Source of the DNA: Helopsaltes ochotensis
Lineage: Eukaryota; Chordata; Aves; Passeriformes; Locustellidae
Assembly (NCBI GenBank): GCA_013400155.1
Contig: VXBM01001233.1
Coordinates: 86,037-150,036 of the forward strand
Length of the DNA stretch: 64,000 nt
Direction: 5' to 3'
Made by a program: the position numbers and the translations under genes. Every line of letters begins with the position of its first letter. Position 1 is the first letter of the stretch. The notes below the pieces were generated by a model. That model ran no database searches and had not been told where the DNA came from. It saw only the letters and a list, made by a program, of their open reading frames with translations. Shown piece by piece: positions 14,101-27,712 of the stretch.

Positions 14101-17100
14101 CCATTATACTCCCAGTTCAGTATATAAATCCAGAGGCTGTACCCACTTTGTGTCAGGCCCTGATTGATGAGTTTCTAGTGTTTTAGTTTTAAACACATAA
14201 TGGTGAACAAAGGGACAAAATGCTGGACCAAGTTATCTGTAAGAGTTTAACAAGTGCCATCAATGGAGATAAGCTTTCTGCCAGGGCATTTAATTAGCTA
14301 ATCAGCTAGCCCATGCAGGGAGCTCAGAGTCAGGATATTACAAGTCAGTTCCTTTCTGTCCTGAAGGGTGTTGTTAGATATGTATCTTCTACCTTTTGAG
14401 GTGTTTCTGTAATACAGAGATAACTGGATCATACTTCAAATTAGCTCTGAATCTGTGAGAGCACACATTTAATATTATCTCATTTATCTTCTTTTCTTGG
14501 CTGTGGTGGTGCTTCTTGTTCTTGAGCTAATATATTGAAGGCTAATTCAGGTTTCTCAAGATTTTAATTGCTAATCTGCAATAACATTTCAGAAATGCCC
14601 ATCCACCTTTTCAAAGGCTTGTAAGAATTGAAAGCTGTATAGAGGTATTACTTATACTTAAAATCAATACCAACTATGGACATTGTTCTCTCTTAAATTC
14701 ATCGTATCTCTGAAAGGATGCAGTATCATATCCTTGCTTATTCTTAGCAGAAAGCTGACTGACATGGTTTAGAAAAGTTTGGCATTGATAATTCACATGT
14801 TCTGAATGCTGAGATCTTAATTTGTTGTGTAAACTTAATTTTCTTTTTGTGTTAACCATGCTGAAATGGCCCCCAGAGTTAGCAAGTGTAGGCCCTTTTT
14901 TGAAATTTCACAGCTTGATGTGTCATCTGTTTGAAATGTTGTGTCATCATCCTACTCTGTTCTCTAGACAAAGGAGTCAGCCGTGATGAATTTCAGGTCA
15001 GCTGTTCCTTAACAAGTCGCTTTATGGAATGCAAGGGTATGAATGGAGATGTGGAACAGCTGTGCCCAAAACACAAGTAACTGTACTGAATGGTTCTTCA
15101 GATGTGAACTAGCAAATGTTGCTCTCATTAGCTTGTTCTGACAAGCTTATTGCTTCTCATCCAAGTAAACAAAAGTGTTGGCTTGTCCAAAAGGAAGATT
15201 TGCTCTAAAGCCAGATGCAGTGATGTGAATGTTTCAGAGCAATTGTTTCCATGTAAAGTCATTCAAATGAACACCCAGCTTGGAGTTTATTATGAATTAA
15301 TGCTTCCATGTGATGAATTACCTTTATATTGCATGCTCTGCAATAGATGTTTATCCCTCTTTGTGCTGTTTATGCAAGCCCCATGCATCAAAGGATTACA
15401 TCCGGTTGGAATATGTAGCCAGAGGTACCTAAAAATCTCACGTGCTGTGTTCGGGATAGGGAGGATAAGAGAGTAGGTGCATGGCTTCTCTTTCCCAACT
15501 GCATTATATGTCTCTTTTGAAGTGACACTTCCAAATCCTCAAAGACAGTGTTGGGCAAGCCAGCCCTTTACATTGTGCTGTTTGTACTTGAGTGTTCTGT
15601 GGATGCCTTGAAGACATTACAACAGGACAGCTACACTTACACAGGTGTACTCACTATGAAATTTAATCAGCAGAAAGTAGAAGCCAGGGAGAACAGAAGC
15701 CAGAGACAGTTTCAGGAGCTGCTCGGTAAACACCAGTCTGTGCAGAATAGTTTTTGGGACTGGGGAAGCAGTATAGGCTGACAGGAGAGGATTGTGCCAT
15801 GCACCTGGGGCTGCCAGCATGGAGTAGCTGTGAAGTAGGAAGATGACAGAGATGCCTCCATCACTGCATGCACAGAACTCACAAAGTGTCTCTGTCCTTC
15901 CAGAAGTGTCTGTCTGCCCTCACTGGGAAGTTTACAACTCTCTTATCCCACCAGTCAGTTGCTGACTAATTCAGCACACACACCTCAGCTAATGAAGCTA
16001 CTGTAAGGGCAAAACATAGCCATTTCTGAGAAGACATGATGGTTATGGGCCTGTGATGCTTTGGGAAGGCTTTCACAATGTGGCTTTTCCCAGTCGGGGG
16101 CATCAGCATTCCCTTTTATCCTGAGCCAGTGCTGGCCATAAGAATCACAGAAAGTAACTGGTTTTTATCTGCTGCCTAAATGCTTCAGGATGACAGTGAA
16201 CTAGTTCTTTAAAATACTGAAATGTAGATTGCTTTTTCAATAAGGTTGCTTGTAGCTGCTCTGAATTACTCCAAAACGTTGTATTTTGATAGAAAAATGG
16301 CAAAGGTGATGTCAAGAGCTGAGAAGCAAACATGGTATTTTTATGGTTTTCTAAGTTGACCCTTGGAAACTTCTGTCAGCTACAGGTACCTTGTATGAGG
16401 CAAAGGCATTTAAATTGACTCCTTATAAGGAATGCTGTTTTGAAGGTGGCAGTTTTACATGCACCAGTGTTCATAGGAGGTAAAAAGCAATTTAAACTGT
16501 TGAGAGAGAAGGGTGAAAGGACTGTGACCAATTTGCAATGTCTTGTATATTTCCATTAATTTGAAGTATCTTTAGTCTTTCGTTTCCTGTTTTTTTCCCC
16601 CGTCAAAGTGGAAGCAGCACTCCCTGGGGTGGGAAGGACATAAGGAGAGTGACTAAATGAGTAAAACCCTGCTCAGAGAAAAATGTCATGGAGAGGTCTT
16701 GGTACTCCATGGTCCATTGCTATAACAGTGTAATTTTAATGAATTGTGTAATGGGAAGCTGACTCAGGAGTCCCTGAAGATGACAAGATCTCTCTCTAGC
16801 TCTGTGGAATGCTGATGCTGTTTTCCTGATTCTCAGAGTCAGTTTTTACTCTCACAATTCTATTTACCTTCCAGATGACATTTAGTCTTTAAAGTAAAAT
16901 AAAATGAAGAATGGTGCTTCCAGAAGCTGTGTGTGCCCATAAGGTGGCTGTCCCTCAGAACATTAGCGTCCACTTTCAGAGGCTACCTCTACATTTCCAT
17001 TTCTGTTTCTGCTCTCATGGCAACGTTGCCTTCCAGTCAGCCAAAACCATGTTAGGGATGTCTGTGCTTGAAGCCTGTAACCTGTAGTTTGTCTAAGGAG

Positions 17101-17174
17101 TTGGAAAAGCACAAAAAATAGTAGAAATGAGAAAGTACCTAAGTGAAAACTTAATAGTTAAACTAGATTGGAAG

Positions 17175-17457
17175 GGGAAAAGGGACAAAACCAGGCTTGA
17201 TATTGTGCCAGGGGAGGTTGAGATTCAATATAAGAATAAAGTTCTTCACCCAGAAAGTGGCTGGGCACTGGAACAGGCTCCCCAGGGAAGTGGCCACAGC
17301 ACTGACCCTGACAGAGTTCAAGAAGTGTTTGGACAACATTTTCAGGTACATGGTATGAATGACTCTAGGGATGGTCCTGTGCAGGGCCAGGAGTTGGACT
17401 TCAGTGGTCCTTGTGGATGTCTTCCAACTCAGAGAATTCTATGTTTTTATGATTCTC
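17175..17457 (+). mobile_element. CR1 LINE 3' fragment
   Basis: The fragment starts in the last coding stretch of CR1 ORF2, with text like 'gtgccaggggaggttgag' and 'gttcttcacccagaaag', then 'gcactggaacaggctcccc'. It continues through the untranslated tail ('gggccaggagttggact', 'ccttccaactcag' type) and ends in degenerate ATTCTATG repeats at about 17437-17457. It is 5'-truncated, as most CR1 copies are. ORFs crossing it are relics of the element, not host genes. Confidence 0.85.
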
Positions 17458-19160
17458 TGAATCCTAGTCTGATAAAACTCTCTGCAACTTCTTTTTGATT
17501 GAGAGATGTCTAAATTTAATTGTTTTGTAAAATAATTGGATCTGGCTCTCAGTGGAATTGACTTGAATTGATTTTTTTTCTGACTTTTTTTTGTTTTGTT
17601 TATTTGGGAGTTTGCAAGGCCTAAATTTTGGGGTCTTTTTTAAGCTTTTAAAAAATCTGATCAAAAGGCTTAAGACTGTAACCAGCAAGTCTTTTCTCTT
17701 TCCTGTTTCCCTCAAATAAGAATAATTTTTTGATTCACAGTTTCTCTTAGCAGTTGGAATGGAAATGTTTTGGGAACATCCGTGTCGGTTGACGGACTAG
17801 AAAGGTTTGAACACAGAATTAGGTAATATTTTTAATTTAGCAGTAGTGCAGCCAACAAGGACTCCCAAAATTGCCAAGAAATTGAGTATCTACTTCTAAC
17901 TCTACCTGATATGCCCAATCAGAAGGTTAGTTAAAAGGGGAAGAGAATAATTTTACATATTCTGACTCATTAGTCCCCAAAGTGAGATTATTCAGTTAAA
18001 TATTACCACTGATTGGGATGACTCTGGGTCACAGTGGAATGTCAAAGGAGAAAAACAGCTTCTCATTAATCTGAGACAAAACCTAAAACTAGTAGAAAAT
18101 AAAAATAGGTAAAAATAAATTCATTTTAAAAACATTCTGTGCTTAAAAAGGTAGGTTAATGCGATAGATTTCTCTGGGATTTATTAGCTTTTCCTTCATT
18201 TCTGATGTGACAATTGATCATCTGTAATTTATTACAGGCAACACATGAAAAGTAGTGTAAGGGAAGTACTTAAGCTACTGCTACTGATTTAGCTTTTTAG
18301 GCTCTTTTCCCCACAGACATCATTTTCTGTGTGACTTTTTGCTTGACTTTTAACAACCAAGTCTTCACAAACCTCCTGAAAGCAACAACAGGAAGAGGGG
18401 AAAGATAAATGGTGTATTTCAAAGCAGGTGACTTCCAAATGATGCTGGTCTTAGTCTTGCTTTGGCTTTGTTTGAGAAACAATGAGGCTGGTTCTGAGAA
18501 ACCAAGAAGTTAGAATATCAAACTAGATCCTGCAAATACCAAAGGAGAGACTGCAGAGATAAAACCAGATTGCCATCAGCCTACATTTCCCCAAAGGCAT
18601 ATTTCCTACATATTATGTGCTGAGATGTTAATTGTTCTTTTAGCTCCTATTCCTCCTCATGCAGACTAAAGCTTCATATATTTTACTTACTGCACAAGGG
18701 AAAATCCCTGCAGTCCACTGTCTATATTGTTAAATAAAGTAATTCAATTTGATTGGAGGTTTAGTTAAAACCACATTCGTTCAGCTTATGAATCAAACAA
18801 GATTCCAGGAGAGGCAAAGGTCTTGTCATCTTGTATCATGAAACTTACCATTTTATGATCACTTCAGCTTTTCAGCAGGTCTGTTACTCAGAAAGCACTG
18901 TGTGAAAAAGGCAGTTCTTTTGTAGAAGAAATTGGTTGCTACAGCAGTTTAAAATCCTTTAGGTCATCTGTATTTCATAAAAGCCATAGGAATCATGAGG
19001 TTTAGTCATTACACTGAAATCTTCATTTCATACTTCATCTTTTCTGCTCAATACCATTTTCTATGTGTCATTACAGTGTGCCAGAGACTTAAAAAGAAAA
19101 TATCATCTGCCTGAGTTTATCAAGAGGAATAGCAAAAGCTCTCCATACTGGAAGACAGCA

Positions 19161-19212
19161 AAAAAATTAAAAAATTAATTGACTTTGCAGTCCAGTTTCT
19201 TTTTAATTTTTT
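19161..19212. repeat. AT-rich inverted repeat, 13-bp arms
   Basis: AAAAAATTAAAAA at 19161-19173 pairs with TTTTTAATTTTTT at 19200-19212 across a 26-base loop. Low complexity makes this weak evidence for any structure. Confidence 0.5.
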
Positions 19213-19850
19213 ATCTTGTGTCATGCTCCTTACTGCTCAATTTTACATGGAAATTATACTGTTGTGACCAGAAATACCCTCTTGTTCTGCATTTCATCTG
19301 AAATTCTGTTTGTCTTCAAAGTCTTTAATTAAATACTAGGACAACTGCGTTAGTAAAGATACTGCTGCTTCCTTCTCCCCTTAAAAAGTATTGAAACTAC
19401 TTCTTAGTGTTCTACACCGATTACAGTCATGTTGCAGTGTCCACAAGATGCCTTGAGTTCATTAATAATTCATTCAAACTGCCACAGGTTTAAGGAAGGA
19501 ACTATAACACATATTGACAGATGAGAGAGGAAGAAAATTCAGCACACACTTTTGCAACTATATTTTTTTTGAGAAAGAGGAAATTGCATAATTTATGCTC
19601 CCAGGTATATAGACTGAGGATACAATTTGCTAATGTAAGTCTTAGGGCTGTTTATTGGACAAATAACATGCCATAAGCATGCAGTATATATTCTGCATTT
19701 GCATGTAGGCATTTGCACATGTTTGTATGTATGTGTGGAGAGAGAGGAATATGATTCATAAAGCTCTATTATAATGGATTTGGGATTTGTGCGTTACTTA
19801 GAAACAAGATCCCGAGTTTCTGCAGCTCATGTCACCCAAAATCTTGTCTT

Positions 19851-19892
19851 GACATTTTACATGGTTTGTCATGACCATTTTACACGGTTTGT
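19851..19892. repeat. Short tandem duplication, period about 22
   Basis: ACATTTTACATGGTTTGT is followed by the near-copy CCATTTTACACGGTTTGT. Two units only. Confidence 0.7.
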
Positions 19893-20526
19893 ACAGCCAA
19901 CCTGTTATAAGGAGAGTTGCTTAAACAGTTTTAAAATATTTCTTTGAAACATTTTCTTTATCTCTACCTGAAAGTGATAAATAAAAGGTGCAAATTCTAC
20001 CACATCATTGTGATTCTCTCCATTAGAAAAAAAAAATCATGTTTCATTTCTGTTTTACAGGAAAAATACACATTAAAATGGGAAAGACATGGACGGAGAA
20101 AATTTTTATAACACCTATAATTTTATGAGTATTACTAGTTTTATGGGGTTCACAGTATATACAGGTTACCCATGGTGGGGAGGTGGAGAGAGAGTGAGGG
20201 ACTGCATATATTTTGTCAAGGATACACAATACAAATATAATGTTCTGCTGTCCTAATGGTACATACGTACATAAGCAATTCATAAAGGAGGCAATGCAGG
20301 GCATATATTTATTCTCTTTAAAGTAGTCTCTTTAATGTTCTAGTAATGTCCTCATTTAATCCCTTTGGATATTGCTTCACCTACAGAAGAGGCTGTTATC
20401 ATGAAGCTTTTGTAAGTAAGGCAGCAACAGCAGGAACTCCATTTCCTGTGAGATGCTGAGGAGTTCAGGAGGGCAGAGCTGAAGGTCATGGCAAAGCTGG
20501 TACTTAAGGATGACAAAATAAGCACG

Positions 20527-20975
20527 TCATAGAGTAATTTGTTTTGGAAGGGACCTTAATGATCATATAGTTCCAACCTCCCTGCAATGGGCAGGGACAT
20601 CTTCCACCAGATCAGGTTGCTTAGAGCCCCTTCCAATCCAAACTTGAACACTGCCAGGGATGGGGCATCCACAGCTTCTCTGGGCAACTTGTTCTCATAC
20701 TTCACCATCCTGACAGGAAAGAATTTATTTCTTGTATTCTAAACATATATTGTCTTAGTTTAAAAATTCTTGTTCTATTGCAGCAGATCCAGCTTAAAGT
20801 TGTTCCCTATCTTTCTTCGAGGCCTTTTCTAATTTACTGGAAGGTGCTATAGGTCATCCTGGTGCCTTCTCTTTTCCAGGCTGAACAATCCCAATTCTCT
20901 CATTCTGTCTTCATAGCAGAGGTGCTCCAGCACTCTGATCCTTTTTGAGACTCTCTCTGGACCTGTGTCTTCGCA
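20527..20975 (-). mobile_element. CR1 LINE 3' fragment
   Basis: The + strand begins TCATAGAGTAATTTG, the complement of the CR1 3' end. It then runs through 'ggaagggaccttaatgatca', 'cttgaacactgccagggatg' and 'ccaggctgaacaatcccaa' to 'gaggtgctccagcactctga'. This is the standard order for the last 450 bases of a CR1 copy in reverse. The sequence is diverged and non-coding. The right border is approximate. Confidence 0.88.
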
Positions 20976-22221
20976 CCTCTAGCTGATGGAACCACTCTCA
21001 TTTGGCAAGAGCTGCTGAAATTCCAGAAGTTCAGAAATTTAGGGAAAGGATCTTTGAAAGTCATGTGCTGGCATTACAAGAGAGGTGCTGTTCCCTAGTG
21101 TAGTGTGCTGAATGCGGCCTCCAGTAGTAAAAACTTTGTTTCAGAAGAAGGCTGGCCAAGGTGAAGTGCAGGGTGACTGTGCCTGTTGCTCAGAGCAAGT
21201 GGATTAAAGCTGGTGTCGAGACCATTCCTCTCTACCTCCCCTTGGCTCACATAATGAAGCTCAGCCTAGGGGGAAACTACCAGAGATTGTTAAGATGCAG
21301 CAGTTCATGCCTCAGCTTGCCATGGCATTAAATAATTCATTGAATCTGACCTTTCAGAGCAGTACATTGTAGCTAATAGAATGAATATAAAATGGATATA
21401 AAAAGGATAAGAATATCAAGCGGGAGTAGGGAGGCAATATAAATTTTATATATAACCATAGAAGGTCTGCAGTGCTGTCCATTCCTGACAATGTGCTGGT
21501 AATTGGACATAGTTTGGGAAGAGCAGCAAAAATTAACCACAGGTTTCCCCTTTTATGAGATTCATATGAAACTCAGCCTGGCTAGGTTGCTGCAGGACAG
21601 ATCAAGACAGGTTTATCTGAAAATGCACAAACTGGGATAGCAGGTATCTTTTCAGCTTGGTAAAAAAGTCAAGTCTAGTCCTAAGAAACCACAGCTAATA
21701 ACACTGTGAGAGATAAGAGACAGAGAGATCTGTGGTCATTCCTCATCATTTCAAGTCTTTAAATTATAAACTTGTATGTGTTTGGAAAGGTGGGCTATAG
21801 CTCAAGCATGACACAAGGCCTTCACAAAATATCTACCAACAACTCTTATCCAGGAAGCCTGTGTTTGGATGAAATCAGATACAAGTTTTATGTTGGTCTT
21901 GGATCTCTAAGTGCATCAGAGCAGTAAGACTGCTCTATCTCATACCTGAATCTGGACTTTGAGGAGTTGAATAAACTGTACTTACTCCTTTGGGACTATC
22001 AGCTCTTTCTGGGAAGACGTGAGTTTTCCAGGAAAGAGGGAAAATGAGTAGCTCTTCCTTACAGCAGTAAATTTCTGCTCTTGGGCTCTTGTTCACTGTC
22101 ACCCATGCCTGTGTTCTGTCCACCTGCACTTCGAGCTGTGCAGACTTTCAAAGGCTTGCCCACAGCTGCTTGTCTTCTGACTTGCAACCTCATCAGATAC
22201 TGATGCTACACAGGACATGAC

Positions 22222-22300
22222 TTTTTTTTTTCCAATTCTTTTTCATTTTCTTTCTTTTGTTTGATTTTTTTGTTGTGGTTTGGGTTTGGTTTTTGGGGTG
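22222..22300. repeat. T-rich and T/G-rich low-complexity tract
   Basis: Runs of T broken by single C or G, changing to TTGGGTTTGG-like sequence on the right. No unit period is clear. It could be a decayed poly-A tail on the minus strand or simple DNA slippage. Confidence 0.8.
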
Positions 22301-24263
22301 TGTGTTATTTCACTGGGGGCTATGACCTGGTTTTTCAGTGGAAGTCAAATACAGGATGACACAGAGTTACTTTTCTGGTACACAATGCTGAACATACACA
22401 GTTTACTCTGTATTTCAGTATTATTTATTTATTTCTGCACTGAAATTCTGTTTTGGCAATTATCACTGTGAATGTTAGAAACAGTAGCAAGAAGAAATAA
22501 TTTTGTTTGGTTGTACTGTGGTCAAGATTATGGCATGACTGCCTTAATCTGATAGGGTTTACTGATCTAAAACTTATTTTTTATTTAAGCAACAGTTTAT
22601 TTACCGTGGGACTTCTTACTCCTAATCCCTAGATGATGTTGATCCTAGAAAGATAATGTGTTATCAAAGGGCAGTGTGCAGTAACTTCTTTGAATTGCTA
22701 CTGTACAGTACATTTTAAAAATATTTTCATATCCTACTCTTCAATATATTCCACAGAAATTACGGTCTATTGACTAAATAATAAACTTTAGGAAAATATT
22801 CTAATATGTGCTTTTATAAGTATTTTATAGATGCCTTTGAACAGTTAAACTGTTTCAAGAAAAGAATATTTGGATTTTTAATTGTCTGCTGTCTTCACAG
22901 TACTTTCCTCATGACAGATTACCAGTATCTCCATGAGAGTTTTTCTTTCAGCTGCTTCTTTAGAATAATTACAGTACTTATATATGTATGTCATGAACAA
23001 TGAGGAGAAAAAAATGCTTTTATCAAGGCTGTTTATTTAGATATCTAATACATGAGACAGGGTACCATGAATTTCCCAGTAGGTGCTCATGGTGCACCAC
23101 CAATGGACTATTTTGTATTTCAAAGGTAATACCATTATAAACATGGACTTTTATGACTAGCTTAATTTATAAAGACAAACATCAGTGGCTCTTCCATCTA
23201 AAATACATTTGTTAAGATAATTGTTTAGCAATACTCTTATTATTGTAAATGGACCAATAAAACACTGCATTTTACAATTAATAAGCATAATACAGAGATA
23301 GTGATAGTGTTGTTCCACCCTATCCTGCCAGTTCCAGATCTATTAAAACTCCTGGGCGTTAAACAGTCAAGTGCAAATAAAGCAATTCTGCACCTTTTTA
23401 AATTAACTATTTTTTGTTTACCAGAAATACATGGTGGACTTGTTTTTGCAGGCACAGAAAATAATGCCTGGGCATTTTGTTTAGGGACAGCTCTAAACAT
23501 GATGAATATTTTGTATGTTGAACCTATAACTGACGTGTCTATAAATATGCATGCTAAAATACATACTGCCTGCTTCTAGTACTTATATTTTGCTTTCTGG
23601 TAAGAAACCCCTCCATGCTTAAGGTTTTGTTAAGGGAAAATTTGACAAAGGTGTTTTAAAAGCAGTGGGAAAGGTGTTGCTGTGCTGTCATGCTTTTGTG
23701 TGTAATTTTCCTGGAACTATGGAGCGACATTCATGCTCCAGCAACATGACTCTGATCCAAAGCTTGCTGAAGATGATGGTAGTGGATTTCAATCAGGGGT
23801 TTGAATCAGACTGTTTAATGATTACCCCATGGATTGCTTGTACTGGTTCTACTTGTAGCCTCCTAATTTTAAGATATAGCTGACAAATGGTGGAATAACA
23901 TGCTATAATAAAATATTTCCCTATTTGATCTAAGGTAGTTCAGAGGGTGACTTTGTGACATGCCATTCCTAGTGATGGCCCATGCCAGACTCTGCAGTCT
24001 CCTTCCCACCACTACTCCTAATTCTCTCCTTTCACTTTCCCATCACCTTCCCTTCTCTGAAACTCTGTGCCTAGTAAGGCATTATTTGTCTTTTTCAGAG
24101 AACACGACATGAAAATTAAATATTTCAAGCAGACCAGACCCACTCTTAAGGTAATGGTATATGTTGCAAAACAAAACCATAAAGGAGAGAGACACTGGAA
24201 GAGTTTTTAGAGCATGAGGTTTTATGATAGTAGAAATGACAAAAAATGACAGTTGTAAATAAA

Positions 24264-24945
24264 TCATAGAATCATAGAATGGCCTGGGTTAGAAGAGACC
24301 TCAAAGATCATCCAGTTCCAAGGCCCCTGCCATGGACAAGGACACCTTCTAAAAGACAAGGTTGCTCAGAGCTCCATCCAACCTGGCCTTGAACACTTCC
24401 ATGGATGCAGCATCTGCAACTTCTCTGGGCACCCTGTTCCAGTGCTTCACCACCCTCAGAGTAAAGAATTTCTTCCTAATATCTAGTCTAAACCTACTCT
24501 CTTCCAGTTCACAGCCATTGCCCCTTTTCCTGTCACTACACACCTCTCTCCATCTTTCTTGTAGGCTCCCTTCAGGTCTTGGAAGGCTGCAATTAGGTCA
24601 CCCCAAAGCCTTCCCTTCTCCAGGCTGAACAATGCCAATTCTCTCAGCCTTTCCCCACAGGAGAGGTGCTCCATCCCTCTGATCATCGTGGTGGCCTCCT
24701 CTGGACTTGCTCTAACAGGTGGATGTCCTTTCTGTGCTTGGGATCCCAGAGTGGATGCAGCTGTCCATGAGGGGCAGAATCCCCTCCAGCACCTCAGTGC
24801 TGGCCACGCTGCTTTTGATGCAGCCCAGAACACGTTTGGCTTTCTGGGCTACAAGTCCACATTGCCAGGTCGTGTCCAGCCTCTCATCCACAGCCCCCCA
24901 AGTCCCTCTGGGCAGAGCTGCTCTTGATCTGGTCATTCCCCAGCC
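24264..24945 (-). mobile_element. CR1 LINE 3' fragment with relic of RT C-terminus
   Basis: The + strand opens with two copies of the CR1 3' terminal octamer in reverse (TCATAGAATCATAGAATGG). Minus-strand frames over 24349-24960 give typical CR1 ORF2 C-terminal text such as RKKFFTLRVVKHWNRVP, GMEHLSCGERLRELALFS and VLGCIKSSVAS. These lie in different frames, so the ORF is broken by indels. The copy is much better preserved than those at 7.7 and 10.5 kb, implying a later insertion. It is 5'-truncated near 24945. Proteins predicted here should not be annotated as host genes. Confidence 0.93.
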
Positions 24946-27670
24946 TGTAAATGAAAACACAGAGAGGTTTAAAATCTGTATGTTCTGTGCCTCAGTACAA
25001 TGGTCTGTGTACTGACTTTTCTACCATTTTGTCACTGCAGCACTTTATATTTGAAGCAATTTCACATCAGCATCTCTAGGGCAGGGTGCAGAGGCTCATG
25101 GACTGCAGCAGAGAGCTATCATAGTTTGCAATAACACCCTTCAACATCACTTACCAGCTACAACAGAAAAAAAATGAGTGGATTTTTTAATGTAGGAGCT
25201 GAAAAAAAGCAGGCATTTTGAAGTCCTTTCTCTGTTTCTTTTATGAATTCAAATTAAACTGTTAGGTACTTTGTTATGAGTTATGGTATTCAGGTGAATG
25301 GACGAAAGTCCCAGTGTTGTTTCAGTGGAAGAGCACAGTTCTCTTGACTGCAGAAAGCATAAAATCATGAACTCAGAAAGAGAGGAATGCAAGAACAGAA
25401 GATTGAAGTTTATCATAGCTGTGTCATGGCTTTGAAGTTACAGTAGGCTTTGATACACCATTATTTAATGCATGAGTTTGACAGCACTGAGATAAAGTTT
25501 CTGATATAATTCAGTGCATCTTCTTTTCCCTGAGGCTGTTTTACAATGAAAAGAGGTTAGAGCGGGAGAAATGGGTGATTGTGCCTTTGCCACATCCCTC
25601 CTACTTTTGTCTTCATCCTCTTCCTCACAAGTGTTACGTACAGTTTCACCATTTATCTGATGGATTCTAATAACTACCTTTGTCTGCATTATCACTACCG
25701 TCTTCTCTGTAATAATGGGAAAGTTTTTGAAATCAAATTTTATTGCTTTATACGTGTCTAATTTTACTTTCCTTAAGTTAGTTGATTTAATTTTCCAGAT
25801 GTCAGTACAGTGTTAGAAATGAAAATACAAAGCAGGCTGAATCAGAAATGTCTCCCTGTTTCAAATTCTGACCTATTAAATTAAAGCTTCAATGATTAAA
25901 ACAAAATAATTAATTGATTAACCCTTAATTAATTAATTGGTAACAACATTCTTGTACAGCACATATTGTAATGTGGTTTGCAGCAAACTCATTTTCTTTC
26001 CTGATCTAAGCATTTTGTGCAGAGAAAGTTCATTCTATTCAGAATTTACAGCTACATTTCATATAACAAATCCATTGGTGACAATTGCTGAAGATCAGGA
26101 GAACTTTCATAAGTAGCAAATGTCAACAAAAAATCAATACTGTCTGTACTGGGTAACCTCTGAATGTGAACATTATCACAAACTTTTATGAAAAAGTTAA
26201 TCACTTGGAAGGGGAAAACAACCATTTAGGAACCACCAAGCCAAAAGAGATCCAAAGTCCTTTATTGCAACATGTTGTATTCAATAGATCTGGCTCCAGT
26301 TGTTTCAGAGAAAGGTCAGAGAGACCACACAATGACTTGTGTACAGAATATTCTTGGGGAAGATCTGTTTCTACAACTCTTTTAATTAGAAAAAGCATAA
26401 GCACTTTTTTTTCCTCCCTTCATTTTTACTGCACTTTCTGTAACAATCCTGAATTTTCCTTAAAAAGCAGAACAATAAGAACCTAGAGGTTCTTTAGGTT
26501 CTTCCCTTCAATCGTCATTGGCTGCACACATAATCAAAGACCTCCTTAATTAATATATATAATATGGATTTTTCAAGTGGAAACTATAGAGTGATTGTTG
26601 TCTTTCCGTTTCCCTTGGAACAGGATTGACTGTGTGGATCTTACCCTAATTCTGCAAAGGGAAAGGACTCTTACATTTCCAGAGTAGTACAATTTTCCAA
26701 ATTACTTCTTAATAATGGGTAGATGGACAGGCAGTAAATAGCATCTGAAGCAGCTGGAGTATTTTGCAGCTTAGGACACAGGAAGAAAAGACTGCAGCTT
26801 GGAGAGGAGTCATCCCTTCTGCCCGTGCTCCCCACCGCGAGCTCAGGAAGGCAGCTGAGGGAGGGAGACATTGCTTTCACTGCCTCTCCAAGAGCCAGCC
26901 CTTTGGGAGTGGGATAAAAGGAGTGTCAGGTCTAAGGTCGGCATGGCACAGCTGTAGGGATCCACAAGCACCTCAGTGGCTGCCTTTGAGTAACCAGTGT
27001 TTGTCGTGCAAGCCTTTGGGACACTGGCAATGCAGAAAGAGCTCTTTAGGCTCTGCTCATGGAAGGCTCTGCTTCCATTACACGATGGCAGCAGCAGCAC
27101 TGCGAGGGAAGCACAAAGTCACCACCACGTTCCAGAAAGCTGAGGTGTGTCAGGCTGACTGAATAGGTTAATGATACTGGCAGCAACAGCACGCAGAACA
27201 GCAAAGCAAAAGTTAAATATTTGGTCTCAATGAATGGATGAATCAAAGAACTAGGAGAGTGGATTGTTTATAATTGCCTTTAAAAATGGTGCATTTACAG
27301 ATTTTGAAGGGCAATGATCCCATTCACAGGTGACCTTCCTGAAACTTTCCTTTTTGAGTTCAGATCTTTGGAAGAGCTATGGGGAAGGTATGAACTTTGA
27401 ACAATTCTTGGGAAGCTGCAGCTAGGGAGAGGGTAGAGCGAGGAAAATAATTTTTTAAAAAATCCTCACAAACCACTCTGATCTCCCTCCTCCACTTTTT
27501 GTTTTAATGATGCCAGCTTTGAGAGTCTGATTCTATAAACTTACTTCTCTCCCCTACCTCTTTTCTTTATATGCTTTTGTTGCTGTTGATCCTTTGTAGA
27601 TTAAGAGCTTTTGCCCTGAGGTTATCTTTTTGTTAGGACAGGACAGAATTAGGAAGGGAAAACTATATTG

Positions 27671-27712
27671 AAAACAAAACAAAACAAAAAAACCCAACAA
27701 AAAATTAAAAAA
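27671..27712. repeat. A-rich (AAAAC)n-like tract
   Basis: AAAAC-type units followed by longer A runs. No adjacent retroelement body was recognised, so it is listed as low-complexity only. Confidence 0.75.

Noticed and set aside
24349..24960. Minus-strand ORFs that look like reverse transcriptase pieces
   Set aside because: These are real coding relics but belong to a truncated CR1 element, so they are annotated as mobile element and not as genes.
26764..27162. 132-codon open frame on +
   Set aside because: No known domain, competing frames on the minus strand, and no splice or promoter context. Treated as chance.
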